A stretch of DNA of 64,000 bases from Lasiodiplodia sp. COLG20 (GCA_009801085.1 VNWV01000003.1:1612001-1676000); one strand, 5' to 3'. Counted from the stretch's first letter, positions 23,245 through 36,340 are shown. Notes: generated by a model not told the origin, from the letters alone. Translations and numbers: made by a program.

Positions 23245-26200
23245 TTAATTCTCCTCCATAAGAGCCTCGTCACCCGCCTCGCGCCATTCGCGAGAACGCT
23301 CGGAAAGTCGCTTGACTCCTGAAATGCGGTCCGCCCAGAGCGACTCGGCCGGCGTCCGGAACGTGTACCCTCGCTGCGAACTAATCGTCCCGATCGATTG
23401 CAGCACCGCCTTGCGAGAGTCCCGCCCAAACACGGCCGGGTGGTTGATCCACTCGAGCGACGATTCGAGCTCAGCGTCCAGCGCGAACATAGCGTTGGGA
23501 TCAATGCCAGCAGCCGGCGTGAGAAGCGTTTCGGGATTAGGAGAAGGAGTACGGGGCCGAGGCGGAGTCTCGCTGATAGGGGACGGTAGTGCTGGTGCTT
23601 CAGACCCAGGGTTGCTGGGAAGGGCAGTCGATGGTGGCGGTCCAGGCGGCGGCGGAAGTGGTGGCAACCCGCCCTTGGCAAGTCCCTTGAGGATACTTCT
23701 GGTTTCACTAAGGAGGTGGTGGGCACGCTCGTGCTGGCCGCGAGAGACAAGTGTGAGTGCCCTAGTCAACATGTCCGAAGTAAGCAGCTCCATTCTCCGC
23801 TGCACGACCGACGGATGCGGCGGAATAGGCGGCGTCATGGGTCGATTCTTGGAGCTCCGGTTCCTAGAGGGAAGCATCGTAATGGCCAGAAGAGACGGTC
23901 GTGGCAGATGGGAAAGCGTGCCCTCACGAATGATGTCGCCATAGGTGAGATCGGCTTGGAGCAATGGGACTTCTTCAACGCTCATGCTGCGTGAATCATC
24001 CTGGTCCAGTGGCCCCCCAAGCGCTTCCAGCCCGGAAACGATGGTTTCCCACGGGTCTTGAGGTAGCTGCTCAGGTGAGCCAGCGTCTGGAGTAATCGCC
24101 AATTGAACGAGGATATCTGGGTTGACCGATCAGCTTTTTTTCTTCTTCTTCTTCTCGAATTGACACTGAATGTGTACTCACCTCTCTTGTCACCAAAGCG
24201 AAGGTCCCCGAGAGACGCTTCGGCGTCTCTACCGGTTGCCCGCTTGGTGATCTGCAGGGCCCCGCTGATCTTTACAAATTTTGCCGGCGAACCCTCGGGC
24301 AGCCTCAGCTTGAGCTTTACGTTTTGGTGTGAAGTCGTCTGCAAAGAGCCAAGCGAGCCGGCCACGCATTCACGGAGCATCATCCAGTCCTTGACATAGG
24401 TATACGACGCCTTGGTGCGCGTCGATAGTTCGATCATCGTATCCGGCTTGTGGGTCAAGCCTAAGCCGAACGAGTGGATGGTAACCCTGAAAAGTTGCAG
24501 TCAGCACCAGTCCATATATGGAGCAGCCGGAATGAAGATCAACGTACTTAGCGGCTTCGGCCCGCGACACCACGAAATCAACGCTCTCCGCGTCAGAAGT
24601 CGACGAGTCGGAAATGAGTAAAATACTCGACAGCGGATTCGTCGACCTGCGCTGCATGAGCAGATCCATGGCAACATTGGCTCCCTCAACCACGTCTGCG
24701 CGCAAGCTCTTCTGGCCGACCGGTCGGATCGAGTCGAGAACCTTTGGCCAGCCAGGCCAAGCCTTCGTCGTCATACCGACAAGCGGAACACCTCCTCCAC
24801 TAGACCCGAAAGTGACCAAACCCATCCTGTCTCTTTCTCCGAGGCTGGAAACCAGAAACCGCAGAGTGTCTCTCAGGAGGGAAATCTTTAGACCCTGCAT
24901 CGACGAGGAGACCGGAATGACGACGACAAGGTCAATGGGAACGTGAAATGATGAAACCGGTCGTCCGTCGCTGGCGCCTGCGCGAGAGCTGGAGTATTCC
25001 GTGGGGGCCGTCATGGTTGATCTTGCTCCAGCGTAGGAATGAACAGATGACACCCTCTTTGTGGACCTGTAGTCCTCCTCGTCGGTGCCAGAATTGTCCT
25101 GGTCCACATCTTGCATGCGCATCGGCGGCTCCGAATGAATGTCCATGAGAGCTCGTTTCCACAGGTCGAGTTGCCTGAGGTCGCGGAAGAGAAGGTGGAA
25201 GGAGGGGAGCTCAGCGACCGAAAGACTCAGGGTCAGGACTCCCTCGTCGGCGGAAGTGTCAACGTGCTTCAAGTGCTTCTTGATCAGGATAGAGCCCTTG
25301 AGAGTGCACTTGGGCCTCTTGCTCATGGTTGTTTCGGCACCATCCCACTGGGACATTTGCTGGTGCTGGTGGCTGGACTTCTTTTCCTTGACGCAGATCA
25401 GCATGTCGGAAAACAGGTAGCACTCCAAATCCTGCCATGATTGCCGGTCCTTGCCGACGCGGATGTGGCCAAACAAGCGAAGTTTGCCAAACCTGGACGT
25501 GTTAGTGTGTTGATGCGATTGCGCAAGGAGGGGAGTCTAAAAATACCTGGAGAAATCCAGTCCGTGCCAATTGTCCACCCGTGCGTGCAACTCGTCGGTT
25601 GCCTCGTCGAGCACGTCTGGGTTCATGTAAATGTTTTCGAAAATGCGCGACGGGGCGGGCGACTTGGAGCGGCCAGTGCGGCCAGTGCGCTCCTCGCCTT
25701 GCATAGATGGCGCAGGCGGGACGCCGCGAATGTCGTCGGGATCGGCCCTCCATTTTCCCTCGGGGACCTCGACCGTGACGAGGCAGGTCAGGCTCTGCTG
25801 CTGGCGCGATCTGCTGACGGTGGGGAACTCGCTGCGGACGGTGACGGTGGGTGGAGGAATGGGATTCTTCACGGGAGCGCGGGGGCTCAGCGTGGATTCC
25901 ATGGAATGCAGGTCGTAGTCGTGCCGCCGGCCGGTCGGGTCGTATGCGTGGTCTCCAGATGATGCAACCCCGGTAGCGCCACTGTCGCTCCTTGCATGCG
26001 CACGCGACTGCGACCTCATGTCCGACCTCGCATCCCGGCTGTGTGTGCTGTGGTGGCTGCTGTCGCGAGCACGCACGTCGCGGGTGTCGTGGGTCGAAAC
26101 GGACGGGCGACGGTCCTGCTGGAAGGACGGCGGCTCGTGGTGGGCGGGCTGCGGGTCCCATGGGGTGGGCGTGTTGGAGACGCTTCGTGTGGCGCTCTGT

Positions 26201-26749
26201 GGCTCGCTGGGTTGCACCGAACGCACGATGGTGCTCAACTTCTCTGGTCGCAGTCAGCATACAATATCCGGGGCGCGCAGGCGAGGGGCACGCACCAAGG
26301 TCCAGGACGTTGCCGCCTCGGCTGGTGTCGAGAGCCAATGGGGCGTTGCATGTCGGGCAGTACTGCGACTCAAACTCGCGGATGTACTCCCAGAAGCAGG
26401 CCTCGTGGGAAACATGGCCGCACGAGAGCTGCAGGATGCGCTCGCCGCGCAGAGTGTGCTCGAGGGGCTCCTCGCACACAGCGCACTCGCTGCCGATGAA
26501 GGTGCGGTCCCGGCGCGTGCGGTTGCGCTCGATGTCCAAAATGCCGGCCATGCCTCGAGAGGAATGCGGGAGGTCCTGCGAGCGCGCTGAAGCAGAGGCC
26601 GCGGCCGATTTAACGGGACCAGATGACACGGAGTCCGCGCGCGAGCGTGCGGTTGGCGTGACGCTCGAGCGGGCACCAGTGTCGACGGATTGGCGGGATG
26701 AGCGCGAGCGCGAGCGCAGACCTATGCGAGACAAGTACTGGTGAGCCAT
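23245..26749 (-). CDS. RING-PH-vWA protein, Far1/Ste5-like signalling scaffold
   Basis: 1090 residues, five exons: 26749-26296, 26243-25547, 25492-24548, 24486-24182, 24116-23245; all frames join. The Ser/Arg-rich N-terminus precedes a RING-H2 finger at about 89-137 (CAVC...CGHVSHEACF...CPTC). A long disordered Ser/His/Arg stretch follows. A PH-like domain begins at exon 3 (FGHIRVGKDRQSWQDLECYLFSDMLIC, about 384-495). A von Willebrand A domain covers about 545-730. The C-terminal part is Pro-rich. This domain order is that described for the ancestral fungal Far1/Ste5 scaffold family of the pheromone MAP-kinase pathway. The first metal-site motif of the vWA reads PVSSS instead of DxSxS, so metal binding may be lost. 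Alternative: a RING ubiquitin ligase with an unrelated role. Domains are clear; the pathway assignment is from architecture only. Confidence 0.82.
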
Positions 26750-29700
26750 GGGGGTTGTTGGGTTGAGACAGGCCGTGGGGCGGGCGGCGAGGGGGAATTA
26801 CTGCTGTCGTCGGCCGCCGGCGGAAAGTCGACGGCGTTGGGCTGGGCTTTGCTGGATTGGCTTTGGTCCTAGGTCTGGCTTACAGATTCTTCTTCTCTCT
26901 CTTGCGACGAAAGATGGCGGGTCGGGAGGTGGCCAGACGATCACCGTCCTTCGACATGGAACTAATGAATGTGCACTTGGCTGTCGCTTCCTCAGTGCCG
27001 TTTCAGCATCTGGGCTCCGGGCGCGGTGATCGATGTGGGCACGGCGTGCTGGGGAGCAGGGACTCTGTTGCAGCAGCTCCACCCGCGGCAGCGGTGGTGC
27101 GTCGGACAATGCGCAATAAAAGAGGCCTTGGGCGAAGCCGGCCGTCCGCGCGCACTAAATGGCTGCATCTCCAGGCCGTGGGGAGTGCTGCAGTAGCCGC
27201 TGCCGAACGCCAGAGCTAGGCGGGCGGGCAGCGAACCAGCCGCGGAGAGATTGCCTGTCTGTGCCTGGCTCAGCGCGTGGTGTGGCGCGCAATGCGGATT
27301 TGGCCGAGCATCCATGCCGCCGCGCCCCTGGCAGCCCGGGGGGCATCGAGCGCGCTGCCTAGGGGCGCTGCTCTCCTCCTCTCTCCAGACATCAAGATCA
27401 TCATCTCGCTCGCGCAGATCAAACCGCCTCGACCGCGGCCTGGAGCAGCTGTGCAGCCGCCGCCGCCCGCGCATCGTCATCGCCCGCCTCGCACAGCGCC
27501 GCGCAGAGCCATCTCGCATGCTGCTGCAGCCCGCCTGCATCATGCCGCGCCACCCCGTCTTCACGCCTGCGCGTGCCGCTAGCCCGCGGTGATCACTGCG
27601 AGCGGATCCGGCCCTCTGCTCGAGCCCGTGAGCAGGGTCCGCCCTGCCATCTGGCCCGCATTAGCCCCCAGCTGCCCGCCTTATCAACGGCTGAGGTCCT
27701 GCTGCTCGACGACGACGCTGCCTGTGCCGCCCCGTCAGAGCTAGCCAGCCGCCGGCCTCACCCTCTCGTCCACGGCTCTGGTGCCACAGCCACGCTGCTA
27801 AATGCTTCTAGAATTCCCGTCGAAGCCCCCCTACGGCTCGCGGCGAGCAGAACCCGGACACCACGTTTTTTTCCTGCGCGAGCCGTCGCCTAACCCAGGA
27901 TCCTCTCCCAATGGGCCTCCTTGCGGGTGCCGCGTGCGTCCCGCGCTTTGAGAACGGTGCTACCCGGGAGCAGGAACCTCCAACGGCGTCGTGTTACGCA
28001 GCAAGCCCAGGCTCCGACGCTCACTGCGCCAGCGATGCTCGGGTCCATGGTGGGGCGCGGCCATAGCCTCCTATCCCGACAAGCTTTTTGGCCTGCGGCT
28101 CGGTCGAGAAAAGGCTACTTGCAAAAAAGATTCACGTCCGCATGAAAGTGTGACGAGATGCATTCGTACCCAATACGGCAGCCACGCTGTGGTGATTTGC
28201 CCCGCTAAAGACCCTTCTGACCGCAGCTGGGCCGCAACTGCTAACAAAAGATCACCAGCCCCTTGATAAATGTTGGGCCGGCTTTGCTGCGTCCATCATT
28301 CCTATTCTGCCATGGCAGGGGGGGCTATCTCTCGCAGGACGCGGGACCGGGTAGGCCAACTTTCAGCCTCGGACACGCCACTCTTGCTCTCGCGAACACC
28401 TCCTAGCGCTACAAGCGGCGGTCCGGGCAGATGACAGCGCCAGTACGGAATAGGACGGCGGCGGTCCTGCTTTGCCCCATCCCGGTATGGACTCTAACGC
28501 CGCGGCTCGGATTATGGCACCACTGACCTGGATTTTCTGCACTGCTGTCTTCGGCTCGCTACCCGCTTCCCACGTGTGAAAATGGCCCGAAGCTCTGTAG
28601 CAACTTGTCTCCAGAGCCGTGACTTGGCATTGCAGCTGCAGGCTTCAGAGCAACCTCGTGCGCCAGGCTACTAGGAACTTTGCCGATCAGCAACATCTGG
28701 GTACACACCAAGCGTCGCTTACTGTGATTTGCGCCACGGATTCGCGAATCTACCCGGAGCGATCTCCTCTGCATTGCCTCCAGCCTTCGGCGATGCCATC
28801 GAGATGCCGCTCCAAGCGGGCAAATAAGATGTATGACTCGGACTTGTGCCACATCTGTAGCGTCCCTGCAAGCCACGGCTGGTTCTTCGCGTGGCCAGTC
28901 CTCGGTAGTCCTAGACATGTCTAACCGCATGAGACAAAAGTGTCCCTTCTACTAGACTGCTTTCCGTACTAAGTAGTGCATTCAATACGAGCGATTCGAC
29001 AGCTAGCAGCAGCGCCGCTTCAGCCTCCACACGGCACAACAATCACAAGGGGAAACGCCTGCACCCGCCGACGAACTACTAGAGCACAGACAGACCCGCA
29101 TCTACTCCACGTGGCCACCAAGACCCTTTACTGCCTTCTGGCTAGCTTATTACTCACTACAGTCCGTCCTACGTTTAAATCCTTCGCAGTGGCGATCACC
29201 TTGCTAGAAGAGTTACGACCATTGCAAGCCTTCCGCGGCCTATTTCAGACCGTTAATTATGGGTGATTGGGATTTTCCCATGTCATAATCCGTGGACACA
29301 ATTTGTGCGCCTGGTGGGGTCCGTCATTTCGCGGCCAGTGAGCTACGAGGACTTCGTGTTTCCTAAGCGTGCTGCCTGCTGCGCTCGACCCGACTACGGG
29401 GAGATTGGGAGCCTCCTGGCAATTGGCATGTTTCAAAGTTCGAATATAAACTTACGTTTCCCTTTTTTTTTTTTTCTGGCGCGTATTCAGGTATTCGGGT
29501 TGGATTTAGCAAAGCAAAAGTTTTTGCCGTCTTATGCAAGATGTGCGACAGGCTGACATCATCTAGTCCTGTTAGGGCCTGTAGTACTGAGGGAAGTACT
29601 GTTGGGATTTTTTTTCGGGAGGGATGAGACGTAGTGTCCCAGGGCTCTGGCGTGCTCAAGACGTCACAGGGGATTAAGAATGCTGACTGCACTAAACTCG

Positions 29701-31442
29701 GCTATCAAGTGGCGCGCGATCGCCAGGCACTTAGATGCTTCTTCCATGGCAACACTTGCAGGATGGCGCTTTTAACCGCACAGCATCTGCGCTTGGATGC
29801 GGGTTCTTCTTTCGCGGCGTATGAATCGACAGTACTCTTAAAATATCAAATGGTTCGCGCTGATGATCGTCGACGTCCGGCACATCAGTGATCATCAGAG
29901 GGCGAGCCACCCCGCTTTCGCATTCCGTGTCCTATGAAAGTAGCAGCTCACTTTACCGTAGTCGAAGATAGTGGAGGGGTGGACAACGGCACCAAGGATC
30001 AACCCCGCTCCCACTCTACGGTTCTTCACCAGCACGGGCCCAGGGCACACAGGCCCTGGGTTTGTTAGCATGGTGATGCTGGATGTTGCGCAGGCTGTTT
30101 CGAGCACAGGTGTACCCACGGCCGCTTCCTCCAGGAACGGGTGCCGGGTGTACGTACGATCTTTGCGACATTGCATGTTACCCTGCGTCGAACTTCGAAC
30201 CCCCTCCCTCAGATAGACGTGTCGGGTCCCCACACCCGGTTTCGATAGAGCCATGGCTGCTCCGGAATGCACCCCTTTGACGTTGTTCTCGAAAGGTCGA
30301 CGAAACAATGTGGAGAATATCGGAAGTGATTCACAAGGCTGAGGGGTTGTTTGAGGTATATTGCAGTGAACAGTAAGCTTCTGGCCTGGGACAACAGAAG
30401 CGGCGAGATAAACGGGTGGCAGAAGCTTCTTCGATCCATGATCCCGTTCCATTGTACCTCAATGGAGTGTAGGTCCACGCCTTCGTTACTGGGTCCCGTA
30501 GCTGCCAGATCTCTCAGCCTGCCCGTTAAAAAATTTCCAACCGGCATGATGGATACAGCAGAAAGGAGTGGACAGCTCTGTGGTGTTTTTGGAGGGCCAT
30601 GATGGGAGCTATGTGTGGGGGCAAATTGCGAGGGGAGGCCCTAAGGCAGCTAGCTGATGCCACACAGCGTCCTTGAACACTCATCGCAGGTGCAACATGC
30701 CAGGATAACGTTGCGGGCATTGAAAGGTGCAGCACACGAGTAGGTCAGGGTCAGGAACAGCCGCAGCGTTCCTTTGGACATGGATGAAGAGGCGCTTTGG
30801 GCACGACCAGGCTGCCAACACTCCCAAATCGAGCATACTCCTAGCGGCTTTGGAGCGCCGGGGCGAAGGGGCTTAGGGGAAAAAAAAAAAAAAAAAGCTT
30901 GCTTAGGACCGAATGCCTCCGTGCTCAAAGCTGATGAGATTGACAGCGAGCTATGGTTAAGTGGTCGTGGCAGGTGAAATTGACGGGCCGGTGGTTGGCT
31001 CGCGGCGAACGCGCGTTCCTAGGCATAGCCATCTCCTATTTCCTCGTGCAGGGTGATTGGCCTGGTCGCTGAAACGGCCAGGGAAGATGCCGGCACACGT
31101 CATACTGTAGAGGGCTCGTAAGTAAGCTCAGCCTTTGCGGAGATCTCTGGACAGTGCATACGCGAGCGAGAGGCAAGCGGACACACCGATATTGCAACGC
31201 GCCGGGCGCATGACGACAAAAAGGAGAGCAATCAGGGGCGGGCCAAAGAAGGAGGACCGAACTTTCCCCAAGTGTGGCGTGTTGCTCCTCGTGGCCGGCG
31301 GCCGTGGTGGCGAGGGGCGGCCAGTGCGGCCACAACTTATGCGGCTGGCGGAAGCTCCGGCTCGCCCGCTTCCGTGGCCCTGGGAGAAGGCATTGTCCTA
31401 CGCTGACTCTCTCTGCCACCCTAAAATGACCTCGCCGCAAGC
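26750..31442. other. 4.7-kb region without supported genes
   Basis: The left part (to about 28000) is GC-rich and may be the 5' leader and promoter of the RING-vWA gene. Poly-A and poly-T tracts occur at 30880-30896 and about 29463-29476. The longest minus-strand frame with an ATG (29895-30452, 185 codons) is unrecognised. An 8-bp perfect hairpin (CCCAGGGC/GCCCTGGG) lies at about 30045-30066. Promoter elements of the Zn2Cys6 gene presumably lie at the right end. No transposon or RNA gene recognised. Confidence 0.4.
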
Positions 31443-33983
31443 ATGGCCGACTCAAGCAGCACAGCAGCACCCGCGTCCCAGTTCGTGCGCGCGTGTCGGA
31501 GCTGCGCGGTAGCCAAGACGAAATGCGTCCCCGTTGCCGGCGCCGCAAGCAGCGACTGCGAACGGTGATTACTTCGCCGCCGTGTCCGGTCTCCATTGGC
31601 TGACCCTGACCAGCTGCCACCGCCTCAAGCGCGTCTGTGTGCGAGACGCCCCGAGCCAGCGGAAGAGAAAGCCGCCCACTGCCAAGTACGTGGCGATCCT
31701 TTTTCCTTTTCTCAGCCACGGCCCTCATGTTGGCCCATGGGGCCATGCGGCTCCGACTTAGCATTCCGCCTGTCTCTGCACCCGTACCGGCCCTCCTTTT
31801 TCTAATCCCCCGAGTCTGATCAATCGCCCGCGGCTGCGGTCGTCCTCCCGGCGTGGCGGTCACGCGAGTCGCTTTGCTCGATCCGCGCCGGGATGAGGGC
31901 CCACCTTCCACCACCAAGTCTATGGAAGGGGAAAGAGAGTTGACCGTGGGCTAGGAATGCGCGACTGGAGCAGAAGCTGGACCAGCTCGTGACGCTGCTG
32001 GCCAGCAACCCGCCGGGCCAGGGCCGCGCCCATCAGTCGTCCTCGTCGACGACGCCTGAACGCCCGCAACACACTCCCAGCACTACCAACACCGCTCCCT
32101 CTGAACCCAGTGAAAATGCCCAGCCGCGCCCGAGACCAAGTTCTCCGCCAATATCGGGCGAGAGAGGAGCCTTCAGTGCCCGTCCGGTCCTGGTACCATG
32201 CGACCCTTCGGAACTCGAACCCGATGATGCCAGGACTGCAGAATGCCTGTTTAATTATCGGACCTACATGTCCAAGTACTTTCCCTTCGTCATCATTCCC
32301 TCGGATGCCACAGACCAGACTCTGCGTGACACCAAGCCGTTCCTGCTCAAGGCAATCATCGTCGTGGCCTCCATCCAGGACCTGGCTAAGCAGAGAGCGC
32401 TTGGGCATGCCTTGATGGGCGAACTCACGACGCAACTGTTGGTTCAGGGTAGAAGAAGCGTCGATTTGCTGCAGGGAATCCTGGTCTGGCTGGCCTGGTA
32501 CGTCCTCCCGCTCTCTGTGCTACCGCTCCCCTGTCGTGCGTCCCGGTTCTCGTGAAACGGCCCTTGCAGCATCTGCAGTGCTGATACCCGGATGCACAGG
32601 TATCACGTCCACTTTTTCACTAACCCGCAAACAACCAATCTATTGCAGCTTGCCGTAGGCTTGGTCATCGATCTCGGCTTGAAGCGGGGCGCGCGCGCTT
32701 ATGGATCAGAGAGGCTTGAAAGAGGTATCACACGGAGCGCTCATGGAGAGCTCGCCAATTCCGAGCTGCACACATCAGATGAGCGGCGCGCTCTGCTCGG
32801 TTGCTTCTACTTGTCCACCATGTACGCCCCTACACCTAATGGTGCTCGCCCGCCCTTACACTGACTTGTTATCCAGTGTGGCCCAGTGGGCCAAGCGGTA
32901 CGACTCGCTGCGGTACAGCGCCCAATTCGCTGATGTGTGCCGCTACCTGGAAGAAGCCGAAGAGTACCCATCGGATCGGTACCTCGTATATCTTGTGCGC
33001 CTGCAGTGTATTGTCCAGCGCATTGAGCGGAAGGTGCCCCTTGATGACTTCACGGCTGACACCATGATTCCGATCGCCATGTTTGTAAAGGCACTGCATG
33101 GTGAGCTCAACGATTTCAAAAAATCTCTTCCTGCGGATCTTGCAGATCACCGTAAGTACGAGGCCCAGTCATAGACTGCCCGGCCAACAAGTCTGACACG
33201 TCGGCTGCTTCAGCTACAATGTGGCTGCATTACTACAGCGCGGAAATATACCTGTACGAGATCAGCCTGAGTTCTCTCCCAAGTACGACGCAATACGGCG
33301 ACTATACTTACCGTCGGCTGGAAATGCTCAACGCCTGCATGCAGGCCGCCCGGGCCTTCATCGATACGTACCACCAGATCCCGCCGTCGCACTACATCAA
33401 CATGCCCTTCATGCACTTCGCGCAGCTCACAAGCACCATCATCGCCCTATCAAAGCTAACCCGCCTCGAGTGCCCGGGTTGGGACCAGGCGTACGCCCAG
33501 GAGTTCATCGACTTTGGTGGCATCATGATGAAGACGTCAGCGCGCTACGAGGAAGCGCGCGCTGTGGCAGAGGTGCCTGTTGCCGACAATCCGCTCTTCA
33601 CGTTCTTCGCACGTAAACTGCGCTTCATCAAGGCGTGGAATGAAGCAAAGCAGAAAGGGACGGAGCAGGCGCTCGAGGCCAGGGAGGATAGCCGCCGCGC
33701 AAAGGCCGCAAAGGCAGCAGAAGCGGCGGCGGCGAGTGGTTCAGGCACCCCGGCGGCCCCTGTGTCGGGAGCTGCAGGTAAGAGTGATAGTGCGAGTCTG
33801 AACGTCAATATAGGTGGCGAGCCCATGCAACTAGAGCATATCGGCCAGGATGACATTTTCGAGCAACTTGACCCAACCTTCTGGCAGGAGTGGGCAACGG
33901 GGGATCTGACAATGTGGGATGCTGATGCTATGCAGCAATCCTGCAATTGGAGCTTCGAGGGGATGGGTGGAGGATACCAGTGA
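31443..33983 (+). CDS. Zn(II)2Cys6 transcription factor
   Basis: 667 residues, six exons: 31443-31564, 31614-31685, 31955-32497, 32600-32821, 32877-33151, 33214-33983. The zinc cluster is split by the first intron: CRSCAVAKTKC in exon 1 and CERCHRLKRVC across exons 1 and 2, i.e. C-x2-C-x6-C-x11-C-x2-C-x6-C. Basic residues (QRKRKPP) follow as a linker, then a short coiled coil (RLEQKLDQLVTLLAS) for dimer formation. The middle homology region has YMSKYFPFVIIP and LLQGILVWLAWYHVHFFTNP, typical of the fungal-specific regulator family. The C-terminus is acidic and aromatic (FWQEWATGDLTMWDADAM), a possible activation segment. Target genes are unknown; there is no adjacent biosynthetic cluster. MITE copy C lies about 110 bp downstream. 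Confidence 0.88.
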
Positions 33984-34091
33984 TCAGTATGGCGTCTCGC
34001 CTGTAAGGTTTGTTCAGAGCATGAGCCCAATGGAGTGTGATGCATAAAAGCATTTGTGGAATAAAGTTGGCCTTTGCCAAAGAGTAGTGTA

Positions 34092-34281
34092 CAGAGGGGT
34101 ATTGCAGCCGAATATAATGTGGCCCTGGAATAAGGAACTATGCCTTGACTTTCTTCTGAAAAAAAAAAGACAATATTTGGGTAGATCAAATACTCCATTC
34201 ACGTCCCGATGATAGCTTCAACCACCCACAACATGAGCGAAAATCAACTTCACGCTAGCTTTCGGCTGCGATACTCCTTCC
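34092..34281. mobile_element. MITE copy C
   Basis: About 190 bp. The left end CAGAGGGGTATTGCAGCCGA is the best-kept terminus of the family in this window and is preceded by TA (34090-34091). The right end is more worn (CTTTCGGCTGCGATACTCCTT). Only one half of the inner inverted repeat is well kept (GATGATAGCTTCAACCACCC at about 34209-34228), so the centre has lost sequence. It lies just 3' of the Zn2Cys6 gene and could fall in its 3' UTR. Confidence 0.8.
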
Positions 34282-34636
34282 ACCCTCTTTCCATAATCTA
34301 ATTTTAGAAAACCAATGGTAAAGACATTTCCCATCATCCTCCCTTACTTTCTCCTCGCTTCACCCTCGTCAGGCATCTCCCCTACTGCAATCCAAATTCG
34401 TAAGGTTTAAGAAGGAGGGGCTTCAGTTTGAGGATAATTGGATGGTTGGCGGTTTAGGCCCGTGGACGGACAAGGTTTTTCAATAAACTGACTAGAAGCT
34501 TCAAGTGGGCCCAACCAGCCATGATGAAACGCTCAATTTTTATACACCTGCTTTTGTGCGAGGAATCCGAGGTATCTACTCGCCCCAAAACGCCACCCAT
34601 GACCATTACCATTCATTGGAATACCGACAATCGCGT

Positions 34637-36172
34637 TCACTTCCTCAAGAACCCCCCACCAATCTTCTTCCTCTCTAGTCCACCAAAAGAGCCTTTCTTG
34701 CCCTCTTTCATTTTCCTGCCCTGCAGCCACGTATCCCTGACACTCCGGCTTCCAGAATTCGAAACCTTGGGCGGCAAGAACTTGTTGCCCTTCTCCAAAA
34801 CCCGCACCTTGACCGGGCCCTTCTTGACATCCTTTGCCGGCTTCTCGTCCAAAAACTTCAGGTGGCTGTTCACCTTGTCCTTCCTGGCCGTAGCATTGGC
34901 TTCCGCGGATTCATCTCCGGGCTCTGGGGTAGCCGGACGAACCTCTGGTGCAGCGGCAAGGAGGTCGTCGGGAAGAAGAGCGGGGAGGTTGTGGAGGTCG
35001 TAAGTGGGCTTGGAGGGCTTGAGGAAAGCAGATGGGTCTGAGGCCTGAATGGTGGCGCTGGAAGCAACATCGGCAGGGATCTCCTTGGGTGTTTGCTCTT
35101 GTTTGCGTTTCTTTGCGGCAATGGCCTGTTCGCGGAGGCGGGCCTCGCGCTCCTGGCGCTTGCGCTTGGTTTCGGCTTCTTGCCTGTGAATTGTCAGCAC
35201 TGTGCTTTCCGACCCGACAAAGAGATATCTCTGGTATATTTACCTCTCGACAACCTTTACAGCTTCCTCTTCAGCTGCGCGAGCCTGGTCGCGGGCACTG
35301 CTGGCCGTAAGCGCCTCGGGAGCCTCATCATCGCTATCTTCTTCCTCTTGTTCAGCAGTGGAGGATGGCACTTCCTCTTCCGCAGGCTCAGCGACAGGTT
35401 CGGGAATAACGGGGGGGTCCTCGCTGCCGAAGCGGATATGTGTGCTCGTAGAGGCAGAAGGTTTGGATTCATCGTTCTCCATGGCGGTGGGGTTGGGCGC
35501 ATTCGCCTTCGGGGTTGCTTCTTCGCTTTCGTCTTCGACCGTCTGCGAAGAGGCTAGCTTCGAAGGCTTCGAAGGAGTTGATCTCGGAGCACGTGCGCGG
35601 GGCTTTGGTGTCACCGATGGCGGAGGACAAGGGCAGGCAGCACCGCGGAGCCCGGGACGCAGATTGGTAGCCGGCGTGGCGTAGACAGACGGGGTGTCCT
35701 CTCCTGCTGGCGTGCCGTACACCGACTCGTCATCTTTGGGCGTGTCTGCTGGTGTTTCCAGTCCACTCTCTTGGCTTGAATCGGCGCTCTTCGGCGGGCG
35801 GGAGCGAGTGCTGCGTCGCACAGGCGTAGACACAGATGCTGCCAAGTCCGGCGTGCTTCGAGAGGAATCCGACTCCTTCGCCAGATCGAGCTTGGGCGTG
35901 TCTTCCTGGCTGCTCTGCTCGTCGGCAGAAGCGGACCTCCTCTTCTTGGTGTTCCGAGTGGGAGTCGAGGCAGCAGAGTCGTCAATGAACCTTTTGCGGG
36001 CGGACCGGGTCACGGAGCCAACCTGCGGGCTCTGGGTATCGGCACCGCGTCGGGTGGTGACCATTGTGGGCGACTGGTCGCAATCGGGGTCTGTGGAGAG
36101 ACTGCGGACGGAGGTGGCGGAGGGAGAGCGAGACAGCAGGGCGCGAGCGTTGTCGAGGACGCGCGAGAACAT
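34637..36172 (-). CDS. U3 snoRNA-associated protein-like (Utp16/Bud21-type), nucleolar
   Basis: 491 residues, two exons: 36172-35244 and 35183-34637, joined by a 60-nt intron (GTAAAT...CACAG). I chose MFSRVLDNARALLSR as the start because the 50 in-frame residues upstream look non-coding and overlap the divergent promoter. The first 300 residues are disordered, rich in Ser, Thr, Pro and acid, with nuclear signals such as RKR and KKRR. Exon 2 has a basic helix (QEAETKRKRQEREARLREQA) and a conserved-looking C-terminus (HLKFLDEKPAKDVKKGPVKV ... DTWLQGR). This tail is what I recall for the fungal family annotated as U3 snoRNA-associated, linked to small-subunit rRNA processing. Assignment is from memory of the motif, so moderate. 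It is divergent from the 36341 gene with a 168-bp gap. Confidence 0.6.
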
Positions 36173-36340
36173 AGACGGCCTTGGTCTTATACAACCTATG
36201 CAGGCGCGAAAAAGTTCCAATACGCGCGAATCAGCGGGCGGTGAAGGGCCGGCCCGGAAGAACCGCGGGCCCGGCGTGCAGCTGCCCGTAGGTCCCGTCG
36301 CCGCGTTTCGAGAGCTCTCCACCGCGCCATAATCTTTGCA
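36173..36340. promoter_or_regulatory. short divergent promoter region
   Basis: 168 bp between the start codons of the U3-associated-like gene (minus) and the mitochondrial-like gene (plus). Both 5' leaders and promoters must fit here, suggesting a shared bidirectional promoter. No specific site is identified. Confidence 0.55.

Noticed and set aside
30880..30896. Poly-A tract suggestive of a retroposed sequence
   Set aside because: No target duplication or known element body was seen beside it; similar tracts occur at several places in the window.
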